Position numbers and translations under genes: made by a program. From Phyto melanocephala (Eukaryota > Arthropoda > Insecta > Diptera > Rhinophoridae), in contig OW799233.1 of assembly GCA_941918925.1 (NCBI GenBank), positions 86,744,055 to 86,808,054 on the forward strand: 64,000 nucleotides of DNA, written 5' to 3'. Shown one piece after another: positions 11,519-22,358 of the stretch. Below the pieces are notes generated by a model. The model worked only from the letters and a program-made list of their open reading frames with translations. It was not told where the DNA came from and searched no databases. Position 1 is the first letter of the stretch; each line of letters begins with the position of its first letter.

Positions 11519-12703
11519 TTATTTTGTTTTATATTGCCGATGTAACATATCGAAATATTCATTTAAGACCGAATAAAGTATATATATTCTGCTTCGAAGA
11601 TTAATTTTCTGACGATCTAACTATGTCCGTCTGTTGAAAGCACGATAGAGCTGGAACCAAAAAAGCTAGGGGCTTAAATTTTGCCAGGATATTTATACAC
11701 AAGGTTTGTTTGGAATTGAAAATGGGCTAAATAGGAATATTAGGAAGAAAGTTATAGCTAGTAATGCAAGAGTAGGTAAAAAAACCGTGTCCTTTCCATA
11801 TCGAATAAAATGGAATTGTGTCCAAACGCATTAACGTAGACTCATGAAACTTCGAATGTATATTTCCTGAGTAAAAAAAATTGCTTAAATCTATGAGTTA
11901 GGAAAGGAGTTATAGATCAAAATGTACGAAAATTTATACCGCATATTGTATTTTTCACTATATATTTAAAATATAAAACGTAATTAAACTGACAAAATTA
12001 GAGGTATGATTTTGAAATTTTGCAAACATTGTCTTTGGTCAAAGTTTTGTACTAACAGAAAATATATGAAACACGTCCACCTCCCATATAATGTTTCATC
12101 TCAAATTCATATAATTTCTCTATAAATAAAGAGTTTGAAAGAATAATAGACTATATTGAAATATCTTAGTTGTATTTATTAGCAGAAACTACTTCGACAC
12201 GCCTACTATAACGCCCACTTTTCACGTTATCTACTTTTGATTAAATTTAAAAGCTCATAAAACCGATAAAATTAGAGGTATGGTGATGAAATTTTGTACA
12301 TATAACTTTCTAGTCAATGTCATTGTTAAGCCAGAAAATTAAGATGACACGCCCCCTTAAACGCACACCTCACATATAACGCTTTATCTTAAATTCACAT
12401 AATTTCTTTATGGACAAAGTTTTTGGAAAAATAAAGGACTATATCGAAATATTTAAGTTTTAGTTATTAGCAGAAACTATATTGAGAAGCTGCTTTCATT
12501 GAAAGACTAAATTTACGAAAATATTTTAAATAGCAAATCGAAGTAACACAAAGAAATTAATACATATTTTAGTAAAAAGGGATTATTCCATAGCGATTAC
12601 TGTTTATACTATAATAGTCGAAAAGAACTCCAACAAAAAGCACACAAAATTGCTGGAGGGTGTAAAAAATTCGGCACAACTAATTATAGAGCTCTTACTT
12701 GTT
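11519..12703 (+). repeat. Family B repeat, copy B1
   Basis: The B landmarks run in order: TTTTATATTGCCGATGTAAC, ATCGAAATATTC, AAAGTATATATATTCTG, GACGATCTAACTATGTCCGT, AAAGCTAGGGG, then CGTTATCTACTTTTGA and ACGCCTACTATAACGCC blocks, ending with ATTCGGCACA and GAGCTCTTACTTGTT. The site where C2 and C3 sit in other copies is empty here (around 12540). B1 is diverged and has no coding capacity. Confidence 0.8.
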
Positions 12704-13109
12704 TTATTTGCCCCACTTTCAGCTTTTCGATTTTCATGGCTTCTTATTTGATATATAAACAAATACCTTCTACTCGTATATACGTTAGTTTTTTCGTCTT
12801 TTAAATAAACCTAAATTCTCTCGATAACAAACAATAATTAGCACTTTTAAAATATACGTTACAGCAGGATACTTGATTTAGCCCGGAACCGGAAATTAAA
12901 AACAATAAATACGAAATTTTAAGTTTTTATCGAAAACTAACTCACTCGGTCCGTGTTGCTGGCCTCAAGCAAACATTAGTGTTGTATTAGCACACGATTT
13001 AAATTGAGCTTTTAACGAAGTTCACGGCCTTCAAATAAAAATCCATGGAATACCTATCATAGAGTTTTTTAACAGAATAACTTACATATGGTGTAGGTAT
13101 GGGCTCAAT
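12704..13109. other. No gene recognised
   Basis: Short AT-rich interval between B1 and the Helitron helicase relic. It may include decayed Helitron sequence downstream of that relic, but nothing is recognisable. Confidence 0.4.
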
Positions 13110-13440
13110 CTAAAAAGAAACGCATGTATTTAAGGCAAATTGGAAATTATATTTATTTATTACTTCATTTTTGCCACCGATGATTGTTGCCTCGATTAAA
13201 TTTGGTGAACAGTTTTTGATGGTCAATCTGGTTCCGTTGCATAAATTCGGTGCGTTTAAGTTGCGAATAAGAATTACCGGTGATCCAACCTTTAATATTA
13301 GTACATGTGGTGGCATTCCGGTAAGTTGCAATGAATTCAAAATTCAGTGGGATAATTGACGGCTTGTTCTTCATCTATTACTGTGTCGTTCGATTTGTAT
13401 TTGATTAATTTGCCGGGCAGTTTCAATTGAATTTGCTCAT
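13110..13440 (-). pseudogene. Helitron helicase (PIF1-like) C-terminal relic
   Basis: On the - strand a frame reads LPGKLIKYKSNDTVID and then VNYPTEF, followed after a 1-nt shift near 13343 by NSLQLTGMPPHVLILKVGS, PVILIRNLN, LCNGTRLTIKN and IEATIIGGKN. The order PTEFLNSL, GMPPH, LKVGSPVILIRNLN, LCNGTRL is the classic end of the PIF1-type helicase domain of Helitron Rep-Hel proteins, just before their last conserved helicase motif. Only about 110 codons of a protein normally well over 1000 residues remain, with a frameshift, so it is a fragment of a dead element. It belongs to the class that may have spawned the non-autonomous E and F repeats, but no direct link is visible. Confidence 0.85.
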
Positions 13441-13559
13441 TGAGCTAAAAATAATTTTTGAAATAAACCGAAAATTCGGATTTTTGAATGCAACATTTCG
13501 AAAGTTTTAAAATTTTGATATTGAATCATTATAAACAGAGGTTTTTTGTAAATATCTAC

Positions 13560-13870
13560 ATAACCGATTTAAGTTCAATATCTTGTTTTGAAAAACATGA
13601 CAACGGCTTTAAAAAAAGCAAACAAAATAAATAAATGTATATGTCATTGGTGGTGCAATATGAAAATTGGATTTTACCACACCCCTTCGTCCACAGACCG
13701 AAAATCAAAAATCAGACTTCCCAGTGTCACCCGCCTAAATATTCTGAAGATTCAAAATCAATCCAGCCGTTTTGGAATCCATATGTTACATACATACGTA
13801 CATACATCCTGTTTTATATACGTATATAGAAGATAGATAAGATATATAGATATATATATATAGATATAAA
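13560..13870 (+). repeat. Repeat-like tail with CATACATACGTA and TATAGA runs
   Basis: The words ATCCAGCCGTTTTGGAAT followed by TACATACATACGTACATACA and a TATATAGA microsatellite resemble the 3' ends of many insect transposon families. Small overlapping frames here have no recognisable protein. Confidence 0.4.
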
Positions 13871-15270
13871 ATATATTTATGTACAAAAGAGAAATACATA
13901 TTCACCTTTTTTTTAATGAAAAAACATTAATATTGTTTATATAAAAAAAATAAAACAGTTTTTATTTTGTGAGCAAAGAGAGAGATTTCTTTTTAGTTTT
14001 AATGATTGATAAATTTCATCAATATCAATTTCAATTAATGAAAATATAATCGACAAAATTACTTTTTTTTCAGAACTATAAGCAAAAGTTTTACAAAACA
14101 AGATGAAAAAAGTTTAAGCACTCATTTGTTAATAGAGTAAGCTGAATTGAACATGTATGTATGTGTAAACTCTAAAACCGACAACTCAGTTTGGATTTTT
14201 ATTCATTTCTATTGTTTATACAAATCAACTAAGGTTTATAAAAATTATTTTCGGATCAGAATTTATATTCTTTACTAGATTCTGTGATATTGTGTTGCTT
14301 AACGGCTTTTTAAATAATCGTTGTTAGATAGTAAAAGCGCAGCGTTGTCTCTTTTTTCCCCGTTTTTTACAATGTCTTGTTTTACACTTTTAACGTAATA
14401 AATTATTTTCTTAAGATTTATACATCATAATTAGATACGATACCTGTTATATTTTATTCATAATATCACGATACAAATCTTTTAACAGGAACATTGTGTG
14501 TCCAACTCTATAATGAAAAACAAATACTGAACAAAGAAATTTGCTCTAGAGCTTGAATTTTTTCATTGTGGGAAATTCATGTTATTATTTAAGAAACTGT
14601 GGAGTAATAAAAATATTGTTGTGATTTAATTATACGACCATTGTGCTCAATATCTCCTTAAGATAAATAAACCATTGATACTTTTAAAACGAAAGTGTTT
14701 AAAATTTAACATTAACACTAATGTATGCCATAGTCAAACACAGGTATTTTTATATACAATTCTATGTACATTTTTAAATTTACTGTAAATACTTCTTATA
14801 TACTGTGCATTGGTATATAATGATTCTTTAATGTTTATGCTTGAAGTAATAAATGTACGAAAACTTAAACATCACACATGTTGCATTGATAGAGCATTCA
14901 AAAATAAAAACGATTTAGTAAAGAACAGGGAAGAAAGTAAAAAAGACTAAAAACCAATCTGAATATTGAATTTAAAAAGTATCATGTATGAATTTGGCTG
15001 TAAGGCAGAGTCAAACATACTCAAGTGCATGTTCATCTTCTTAGTTTAAAACAAACATTAAATTGCATTAAATGTCAGTACGCTACAAAAGTAAATTCAT
15101 CACAAAACCGAAAATATTTATTCTACTTATAAGCAAGTATATAAAACTAAAGATATATACAACGTTATACCGTGTTATGTACAAAAATAATGCAGTTTGT
15201 AAATTAAACATACATAAATGTATGTACGAAACTTCATTAACCCACTGTATTCATATACGTATAAATAAAT
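13871..15270. other. No gene recognised
   Basis: AT-rich sequence up to the retrotransposon target site at 15271. Short frames such as 15072-15290 are not convincing. Confidence 0.5.
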
Positions 15271-15275
15271 GCATG

Positions 15276-15683
15276 TGTTTACCTCGCTGAAGTGTTCCTT
15301 TGGATGTTGGAGCTACGGTGTAGTGATTGGGGTAGATCGTGTATGTTGATGGATTGTGTTGGTTGTCTTCCTTCTTTTACCTTCACCTTTTTCTTGCCTT
15401 CTTCACCTTTCACTTTTCTTCTAATAAAAAACTCTTTCTTTTTCCTTTATTTTAATTTTCTTTTCTCACACTTTTATTCTTTTATAATTTAAATTTAATT
15501 TTAGATTTTTAATTTGCAATGAGGGTTGTTGTCGTCTGTTGATTGCGAATGTTTTACGAAGAATGCCTGAGCTGATCAAACCGTTTAACGGCGTTGACTC
15601 AGCGCCGACTCACCGCACTATGTAAGTGTGCAATCACACAAGGCAAATTACATTATACGGTTTACACATGACAGACGCTAACA
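15276..15683 (-). repeat. 3' LTR of the BEL/Pao element (left end in window)
   Basis: Begins TGTTTACCTCG and ends CGCTAACA as read on the + strand. I found no difference from the copy at 21946-22353. An ATG-started frame inside the LTR (15292-15492) occurs in both copies and is an LTR shadow, not a gene. Confidence 0.97.
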
Positions 15684-15695
15684 TACCGCCCCCTT
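15684..15695 (-). other. Polypurine tract of the BEL/Pao element
   Basis: On the - strand the sequence immediately before the 3' LTR is AAGGGGGCGGTA. A purine-rich run abutting the LTR primes plus-strand DNA synthesis in LTR retroelements. Confidence 0.75.
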
Positions 15696-16356
15696 GCAAC
15701 GGTAGTGCAAAATATAATTAAATTGAATACAATACATTTTATGTGTACAATACAAAAATAAACAAGTGGTTATTTGTACAAATGAGCCACAAAAAAGTAT
15801 TTAAAATAAAATAGTTGATTAAGCAAAACTAATATAAAGGTTTTAAAGTTATTTAAATTTCAATTAATTATTTACTTATTCTAAGTTTAAAAAGACATTT
15901 AAATTTTTAATAAATATGAGATAATTTAAAAAAAGAAAATATAAATCAACACAAATCATAATATAAATTCAACAAGAACGATTGAGTTGAAATTAATGAT
16001 TACTAAAAATTAATTAGGGCTACAAAAAAAACGAAAATACTAAATATATATTTTAGGATTTGATGTCCACTTCTCCGAAATTAGTTTCTTGTAACCTGGA
16101 TGCATCTTTACCGTGTCGGTTTATGACCAGTCATTCTGACCCATACACGGCCGATAAAAGTAGGAAAAAACCAAGCGTTGTGATCCTTCATGCAACGGTG
16201 ACAGCAGTCAATTATTTTGCGATATATTGCTCTGGTAAGACAATGGCATAAAGGGCAACAAAGACAGGGATTAAACGATTCATCCACTATTTTGAGCTGC
16301 AGGCAAAGAGCATATTTTGTTTGGGAAACGATTTGGAGAAATGAAAAGGTAGTGTC
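15696..16356 (-). other. 3' noncoding region of the BEL/Pao element
   Basis: Between the Gag-Pol stop and the polypurine tract. The half nearer the LTR is very AT-rich, while the part from about 16057 to 16356 has a codon-like base composition but is broken by stops in all frames. No envelope or other extra gene is recognisable. Confidence 0.6.
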
Positions 16357-19300
16357 CTAATCGGAACAGTTGGGCAAGAGTACTAATTTGTGGATCGGTC
16401 GCTTAATTACACTATTTTGCGTTTTTAGTTCTACGACACGGACCTTTCCATCCGAACCAGGACAAACTTTCACAATACGACCAAGACGCCATTCATTAGG
16501 ACAACATGGTTCATTTTTAAGCACAACGAGATCATTTTCATTTAAGTCCGCTTGGGGGCACTTCCATTTGTTACGTTTGTGTAGCTCTTTCAGGTATTCA
16601 TCCTTCCAACGCCGACAGAGTTCTTGTTGTAGGGCCTTAAGTTTTCGCCACCGATTAACAATACTTAATGGCGAATCAAGTTCTTCGGGTTCCGCAGGAC
16701 TGAGCAACGCAGAACCTATCAGAAAGTGTCCTGGAGTGAGTGCAGACACTTCAGTGATGTCTTCGGACATAGGCCCAAGAGGGCGAGAGTTGAGACACGC
16801 CTCTACTTTTGATAAAAGAGTTGTAAACTCCTCAAGCGTATGCCTCATCTGGCCAATAGACCTTTTAAATAATGTCTTAAAACTTTTTACACCTGCCTCC
16901 CACAAACCTCCCATGTGAGGAGCTGCGGCAGGAATAAAATGCCACTCTAACCGATTATGACCGTATTTTTCAATCGCAGTATCTCGAAGCTCTTTTACGT
17001 GTTTCTCAAAGTTAATCTCAAGTTGTCTCGCGGCGCCACCGAAATTTCTACCGTTATCTGAGAAGATATTGTTTGGGCAACCACGACGAGCGATAAAGCG
17101 ATCTAAAGCGGCAAGAAACGCAGGGGTGGACAAATCGCTAACAGCTTCAAGATGTATCGCTTTTGTAGAGAAACAAACGAAGAGGCACACGTAGCCTTTA
17201 GTAATACGGCAATATCGACCAGTAAAGCTCTTGATGTCAAATGGGCCAGCAAAATCGACACCTGTGTTAGAAAAGGGACGACTCAACGTAGTTCTTTCTT
17301 GCGGTAACGCTGCCATAATCTGAGTTTGAAGTTTTTTACGATGCAAAACACAGATTTTACAATTGTGAGCAACTGTTTTGATCAGATTTTTAACCTTTAT
17401 TATCCAACACTCCTGACGGACAACATTCAAGACTAAACGAGTACCACCATGATGAACTAATTTATGAACAAATTCTACATAAAGACGTGATAACCTACTG
17501 CCATACGCTAATATTATAGGATGTCTTTCATTGTAGGACAGACAAGTGGTTGAACCAAGGCGACCGTTAGCGCGAATGATTTTATTTTTGTCCAGAAATG
17601 GAGAAAGGGTTAATAGGGGGCTACGAGAATCAAGTTTCTTCTTCGACGACAAGCAATTGAATTCTTGTAGAAAGTGTTGTTGTTGAGACAAGAAAAACAG
17701 TCGGTTACGCACAAAGGCTAATTCTGTCGCCATAATTCTCGTTGTATCATACTTAGCATCTTTATAAAGGCTTTTACGGGTGAGATGATAGAATCGAAAC
17801 AAGTATGAAATCACATGAAGAGCTCTGGGTAAACTTGAAAACCGGTCAAGTACATCTTCTATTTCAGACGATCGAGCAACATTAACTTGGACTCTTTTTG
17901 AATCTTCTGAAGTTTGAAATTCTAACGGAGTTTGGGGCCACAAAGATTTATCTAACCTGAGCCAATCAGGTCCTTGCCACCAAAGTTTGTTTTCTCGTAG
18001 TTCAGAAGGAGTCAGCCCCCGGGTTGCTAGATCGGCAGGGTTGTAATTCGTAGGTACATGAAACCAATTTTTGTTACCAACTTTTTCTAAAATAGTAGCG
18101 ATTCTGTTTGCCACAAACGTTTTCCAATTACAAGGTGGCTTTCGAAGCCAAGCTAACACAATTGTAGAATCGGACCACAGATATAAAATATAAGAATTAA
18201 GATTTAAGTTGGGAACTACACTATTAAACAAATTTGCCAAAAGTACTGCTCCACATAATTCCAAGCGTGGCAATGATGGTTTTTTCACTGGAGCCACTTT
18301 CATCTTGCAAGTGAGCAAATTTGTGTAAACTTTATCACCAAAACTAATTCTAACATATATTGTGGCTGCATAAGCTAACTCTGATGCGTCGCAAAAACCA
18401 TGAAACTCAACATGACAGTCTGGGGTATACTTAATCCATCGGGGAAGTTTAATTGAGTCAATATCATTATATTTCATCACAAAAGATTGCCATTTAGTAA
18501 GAGCCAGTGGTTTTATTGGGTCATCCCAATCTATTTTATCAAGCCACATTTGCTGCATTAAAATTTTGGCTTTAACAACTACTGGGCCTAACCAACCTGC
18601 TGGATCAAAAAGCCGAGCAATAATTGAGAGAACTTCCCGCTTTGTGTACGACTGTTTAAGTTTTATTTTCTCAGTCGTAAAGTAAAAAACGTCTTCTGCT
18701 GCATTCCATCGTACGCCAAGCGTTTTCGTTGTGCTCTTATCATCGAGCGACAAAAAATTTGAATTTAATAAATGCTCTTGGGGCAAATTTTTTAAAATTT
18801 GTTTTGAGTTTGACGTCCATTTTCGTAACTCAAATCCTGCAGTCTTCAATATACCAATTAATTGGTCTCGTGCCACCAAAGCATCAGAAATACAATGAGC
18901 CCCTACAAGAGCATCATCAACATACATACACTCTCGCAATATTCGAGCGCCGAGTGGAAAACGTAGTTCTTCGACATCAGCTAATTGAAGTATCGTTCTT
19001 AGGGCCAAATAAGGAGCACAATTAACGCCGAAAGTGACCGTTTTCAGTTGAAAATCTTCAATCTGACTATCTGCCGAACTACGAAACACAACTTTTTGAA
19101 AAGGTCTGTGTTCAGGATTTACTAAAATTTGGCGATACATTTTAGCAATATCCGCATTAAATACAAACTGATAAAATCGCCATTTCAAAATCAAAGATAC
19201 CAAATCAGCTTGCAAAATGGGGCCTACGTACAACATGTCGTTGAGACTCTTACCACTAGAAGTCGCACTAGAGGCATTAAAAACTATTCTCAATTTTGTT

Positions 19301-21558
19301 GTTGTACTTTCGGGCTTGAACACTCCGTGATGAGGTAAATAATAACTTGGACTACTTTCAGAACCTCTGAGTTTCTCCATATGTCCTAAAGTTAAATATT
19401 CTTTAAGGACCTCATCGTATTGAACCTTAAATTCTGGTTTACGCAATAATGATTTCTCACATCTTAAATATTGACTAAGAGCAATATGTCTATTTGGACC
19501 AAGTGAAGCAATATTATTCTTAAAGGGCAGACTAACAATATATCTCCCTTCGGAATTTCTTGTGGTAGTAGAACGATAGATCTCCTCACATTTCCTATCC
19601 TCTTCTGATAGAACCTTTTTACGAGAAACTTCTTCTAATTCCCAAAACTTTGTCAATTGGTTATCGATTGAAACTCTTGTCATATGAGACATTCTAACAC
19701 ATCGTGTGGAAACATTACTGGGTGTTGGGCCAGTCACAATCCAACCAAAAATCGTTTCTTGAGCCACTAGGGATTCAAAAATACCATGTTGGACTCCACC
19801 ACGAAGAATAAAGGGGTATAAATCACCTCCTAATAATAAGTCTACTTCACTGCTTTCGTAAAACTTCGGATCAGCATAATTCAATTTTGGTAGTTTATTG
19901 CTAGTTAATGGGCTAAACGAATGTGTTGGGACACTGCCAGTTACACGAGGCACGACTAGAGCTTGAACATTAAGAGACACATCCTGATTGAAAAGTGATA
20001 CAATAACAAACGTTGCCAACTTAGAAGATCTGCTTATTATATCTCCTCCTAGACCCGTAACTTCAGCTGATACTGGACTAGTGGGCAACCTCAGAAGTTT
20101 TTGTATTCTTTCGGAAATAAAACTCTCATCAGAACATGGATCAATTAGAGCCCGCACCTTGTAATAAGAACCAAAACTAACAATATGAACCCAAGCTGTC
20201 GCCAACATAACCTTCTTCGAAACAGATGTGTGATGTGATTGAACAACTCCTGAAGGACCAGGAGGATTAGTGGACTGTATTGTTTGTAATGAATTACTTT
20301 GTCTTTCGCCATGAGAAAAATGATTGTATTGTGTTTGACTTGCATTATTTGCCCTTACAAAATCTCTATGCATCAATGTATGATGTTTTTTCTTGCACTT
20401 GGAGCAACCATTTGCGCTATTACAGTCACCATACATATGGCCAATAGAGAGACAATTGAAACAAAATCGGAATCTTTTCAAAGTTGAAACACGAGTTTTG
20501 TAGTTCATACTTAAAAATTTTTCGCAAAAACTAATTTTGTGGTGCTCTTTACATAATACACATTTTTGTGCATCAACTTTAGTATGATGGGCCTTAAATT
20601 GCTTGACTTTCGATGCCTGATTGTTGTTGTTTGAAAAAGATTGGGAACCACTTACAGATGCACTATTCGTTGCAATAATGTCTGAGACACTTTCAAGTGC
20701 ATGATATCTATCAGTAAGAAAACTATTTAATTCTTCCCATTTGGGAACCTCTGTTTTATTTTTCACTGATTGTTCCCATAGATTTAATGTGCATTCTGAG
20801 AGACGTGATGAGCATTGAAACACAAAAATAGGATCCCACGAACCAATATCAACTTTATATAGTTTTAAAATGGACATACAATTATTTATTTCCCTTTGCA
20901 GTCGTTTAATTTCAGATGCAGTCTCTTGTATGCAAGGGGCTAAATTAAAAAGAGATTTAAGTTGACTATTGATTAAAACTCTTTTATTTTCATATTGGGA
21001 CCTCAAATTGTTCCACGCAATGTCAAAGTTTTCTCCCGTCAAGGCCACATTTCTATTAATGTCTCTGGCTTCACCATTAGTTTTTTGAAATAAATAAAAC
21101 AACTTCTCTACAGGGCTCAGTTTGGTATTATTTATGTAAATCGCAGTAAACATGTCCCTAAATGTAGGCCACGACACGTAATCCCCATGAAAAATACCAG
21201 TATCACACGGAGGGACAGATATGGAACTACAAAGGTTGGGAACTACTGCACTTACATTTTCTTTAACAATTTCTTGTATGTTTTGTTCGGCCTTCGATAT
21301 TATATTTATACACCGTATATAAGTTTTACGCACCTGTGGGTGTTTCGTTTGTACTACTAATAATTCTTTTTTCTTCTCAACCTTCTCATCGAAAGACTCC
21401 TCATATATTTTCTTATAATTGTCCCATATTTTTCCCAACTCGTCTCTCTCAAAATCAAAGGCTTCCTGTGTATAGCCTGAAAGGTCTTGATCCTTTAAAG
21501 CAGCCTCAAAATTAATTATTTGATCTGCTGCGCGGATATATTTGTCAAACGTTGACAT
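16357..21558 (-). CDS. BEL/Pao Gag-Pol polyprotein (1733 aa, intact)
   Basis: One uninterrupted frame encodes all retrotransposition functions. The N-terminal third is Gag, of the DUF1759 type. Cys/His-rich zinc-binding motifs follow at about residues 330-395 (CVLCKEHH, CFNCLSIGHMYGDC, CSKCKKKHH). The aspartic protease (DUF1758 type) is near 468-480, with active-site motif ALIDPCSDESFIS. Reverse transcriptase has YVDDALVGA at about 880. RNase H includes LPRLELCGAVLLA (about 1095) and WSDSTIVLAW (about 1127). Integrase has a zinc-binding HHGG...CKIC region (about 1366-1400), and the catalytic Asp, Asp, Glu in GVDFAGPF (about 1433), FSDNGRNFGG (about 1497) and MGGLWEAGVKSFK (about 1550). A DUF5641-type tail with WRLGRI ends the protein. 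The start is the first ATG of the frame, about 390 nt after the LTR. Particle assembly and cDNA synthesis would be cytoplasmic, integration nuclear. No lesions seen. Confidence 0.96.
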   Translation of the reverse strand: MSTFDKYIRAADQIINFEAALKDQDLSGYTQEAFDFERDELGKIWDNYKKIYEESFDEKVEKKKELLVVQTKHPQVRKTYIRCINIISKAEQNIQEIVKENVSAVVPNLCSSISVPPCDTGIFHGDYVSWPTFRDMFTAIYINNTKLSPVEKLFYLFQKTNGEARDINRNVALTGENFDIAWNNLRSQYENKRVLINSQLKSLFNLAPCIQETASEIKRLQREINNCMSILKLYKVDIGSWDPIFVFQCSSRLSECTLNLWEQSVKNKTEVPKWEELNSFLTDRYHALESVSDIIATNSASVSGSQSFSNNNNQASKVKQFKAHHTKVDAQKCVLCKEHHKISFCEKFLSMNYKTRVSTLKRFRFCFNCLSIGHMYGDCNSANGCSKCKKKHHTLMHRDFVRANNASQTQYNHFSHGERQSNSLQTIQSTNPPGPSGVVQSHHTSVSKKVMLATAWVHIVSFGSYYKVRALIDPCSDESFISERIQKLLRLPTSPVSAEVTGLGGDIISRSSKLATFVIVSLFNQDVSLNVQALVVPRVTGSVPTHSFSPLTSNKLPKLNYADPKFYESSEVDLLLGGDLYPFILRGGVQHGIFESLVAQETIFGWIVTGPTPSNVSTRCVRMSHMTRVSIDNQLTKFWELEEVSRKKVLSEEDRKCEEIYRSTTTRNSEGRYIVSLPFKNNIASLGPNRHIALSQYLRCEKSLLRKPEFKVQYDEVLKEYLTLGHMEKLRGSESSPSYYLPHHGVFKPESTTTKLRIVFNASSATSSGKSLNDMLYVGPILQADLVSLILKWRFYQFVFNADIAKMYRQILVNPEHRPFQKVVFRSSADSQIEDFQLKTVTFGVNCAPYLALRTILQLADVEELRFPLGARILRECMYVDDALVGAHCISDALVARDQLIGILKTAGFELRKWTSNSKQILKNLPQEHLLNSNFLSLDDKSTTKTLGVRWNAAEDVFYFTTEKIKLKQSYTKREVLSIIARLFDPAGWLGPVVVKAKILMQQMWLDKIDWDDPIKPLALTKWQSFVMKYNDIDSIKLPRWIKYTPDCHVEFHGFCDASELAYAATIYVRISFGDKVYTNLLTCKMKVAPVKKPSLPRLELCGAVLLANLFNSVVPNLNLNSYILYLWSDSTIVLAWLRKPPCNWKTFVANRIATILEKVGNKNWFHVPTNYNPADLATRGLTPSELRENKLWWQGPDWLRLDKSLWPQTPLEFQTSEDSKRVQVNVARSSEIEDVLDRFSSLPRALHVISYLFRFYHLTRKSLYKDAKYDTTRIMATELAFVRNRLFFLSQQQHFLQEFNCLSSKKKLDSRSPLLTLSPFLDKNKIIRANGRLGSTTCLSYNERHPIILAYGSRLSRLYVEFVHKLVHHGGTRLVLNVVRQECWIIKVKNLIKTVAHNCKICVLHRKKLQTQIMAALPQERTTLSRPFSNTGVDFAGPFDIKSFTGRYCRITKGYVCLFVCFSTKAIHLEAVSDLSTPAFLAALDRFIARRGCPNNIFSDNGRNFGGAARQLEINFEKHVKELRDTAIEKYGHNRLEWHFIPAAAPHMGGLWEAGVKSFKTLFKRSIGQMRHTLEEFTTLLSKVEACLNSRPLGPMSEDITEVSALTPGHFLIGSALLSPAEPEELDSPLSIVNRWRKLKALQQELCRRWKDEYLKELHKRNKWKCPQADLNENDLVVLKNEPCCPNEWRLGRIVKVCPGSDGKVRVVELKTQNSVIKRPIHKLVLLPNCSD

Positions 21559-21945
21559 TTTCTATTTTATTTAATACCAATTAGAGAGAACCGCGACAGA
21601 AAAGTTTGGGAAACACTTATCGTAAAAATGAAAGGCAAGAACAACAAAGTAAAACGAAAAAAAAAAAGCGCCAACAAAAAATTCTAAAAACTCCAATGTA
21701 TTTCCAGATCAAATTCTTTTGAACAACAACAAATTTAAAAGGCGACAAAATATGTGCAAATTTTGTGAAACAACAAAAACGCAGGAATAGTGGTTTTTAC
21801 AGTAAAATGTACCGTTGCTCTTTATTAATAAAAAATTTCAACCGAGACACAAATTTTATGCCGCACTGAGACACTTTTTGTAATTTCAAAAATATATTCA
21901 CTGTACGCACCTTTTTTTTTCAAATTGCCGGGAGAAGGACCAAAA
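21559..21945 (-). other. 5' leader of the BEL/Pao element
   Basis: Untranslated stretch between the primer-binding site and the Gag start codon, A-rich on the + strand. No upstream gene is seen. Confidence 0.6.
21928..21942 (-). other. Candidate tRNA primer-binding site
   Basis: On the - strand, three T residues after the LTR end, the sequence reads TGGTCCTTCTCCCGG. A TGG start complementary to a tRNA CCA end, within a few nt of the LTR, is the expected position and form of a primer-binding site. I could not name the tRNA. Confidence 0.7.
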
Positions 21946-22353
21946 TGTTTACCTCGCTGAAGTGTTCCTTTGGATGTTGGAGCTACGGTGTAGTGATTGG
22001 GGTAGATCGTGTATGTTGATGGATTGTGTTGGTTGTCTTCCTTCTTTTACCTTCACCTTTTTCTTGCCTTCTTCACCTTTCACTTTTCTTCTAATAAAAA
22101 ACTCTTTCTTTTTCCTTTATTTTAATTTTCTTTTCTCACACTTTTATTCTTTTATAATTTAAATTTAATTTTAGATTTTTAATTTGCAATGAGGGTTGTT
22201 GTCGTCTGTTGATTGCGAATGTTTTACGAAGAATGCCTGAGCTGATCAAACCGTTTAACGGCGTTGACTCAGCGCCGACTCACCGCACTATGTAAGTGTG
22301 CAATCACACAAGGCAAATTACATTATACGGTTTACACATGACAGACGCTAACA
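21946..22353 (-). repeat. 5' LTR of the BEL/Pao element (right end in window)
   Basis: Same 408 bp as 15276-15683. It should carry the promoter for - strand transcription; I did not locate a convincing TATA box. Confidence 0.97.
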
Positions 22354-22358
22354 GCATG

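Larger units (their letters stand above)
15276..22353 (-). mobile_element. Complete BEL/Pao LTR retrotransposon
   Basis: The element is 7078 bp on the - strand. Two 408-bp LTRs flank a single Gag-Pol frame. The LTRs begin TG and end CA, and the insertion is bounded by the 5-bp duplication GCATG (15271-15275 and 22354-22358). A primer-binding site candidate, a polypurine tract and an intact polyprotein are all in place. The LTRs appear identical by reading, so the insertion is recent. There is no envelope-like frame after pol: the 3' region of about 670 bp has only short frames. Gene order Gag, protease, RT, RNase H, integrase is that of BEL/Pao. Confidence 0.97.

Noticed and set aside
15292..15492. 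Identical 66-aa frames at 15292-15492 and 21962-22162 as a duplicated gene
   Set aside because: They are the same piece of the two LTRs, on the strand opposite to the element's gene.
16057..16356. Possible envelope gene after pol in the BEL/Pao element
   Set aside because: Base composition looks coding-like, but stops interrupt every frame and no signal peptide or transmembrane segment is visible.
18729..19338. + strand frames of 69-182 aa within 16370-20487
   Set aside because: All are antisense shadows of the BEL/Pao polyprotein, whose own frame shows clear domain motifs.
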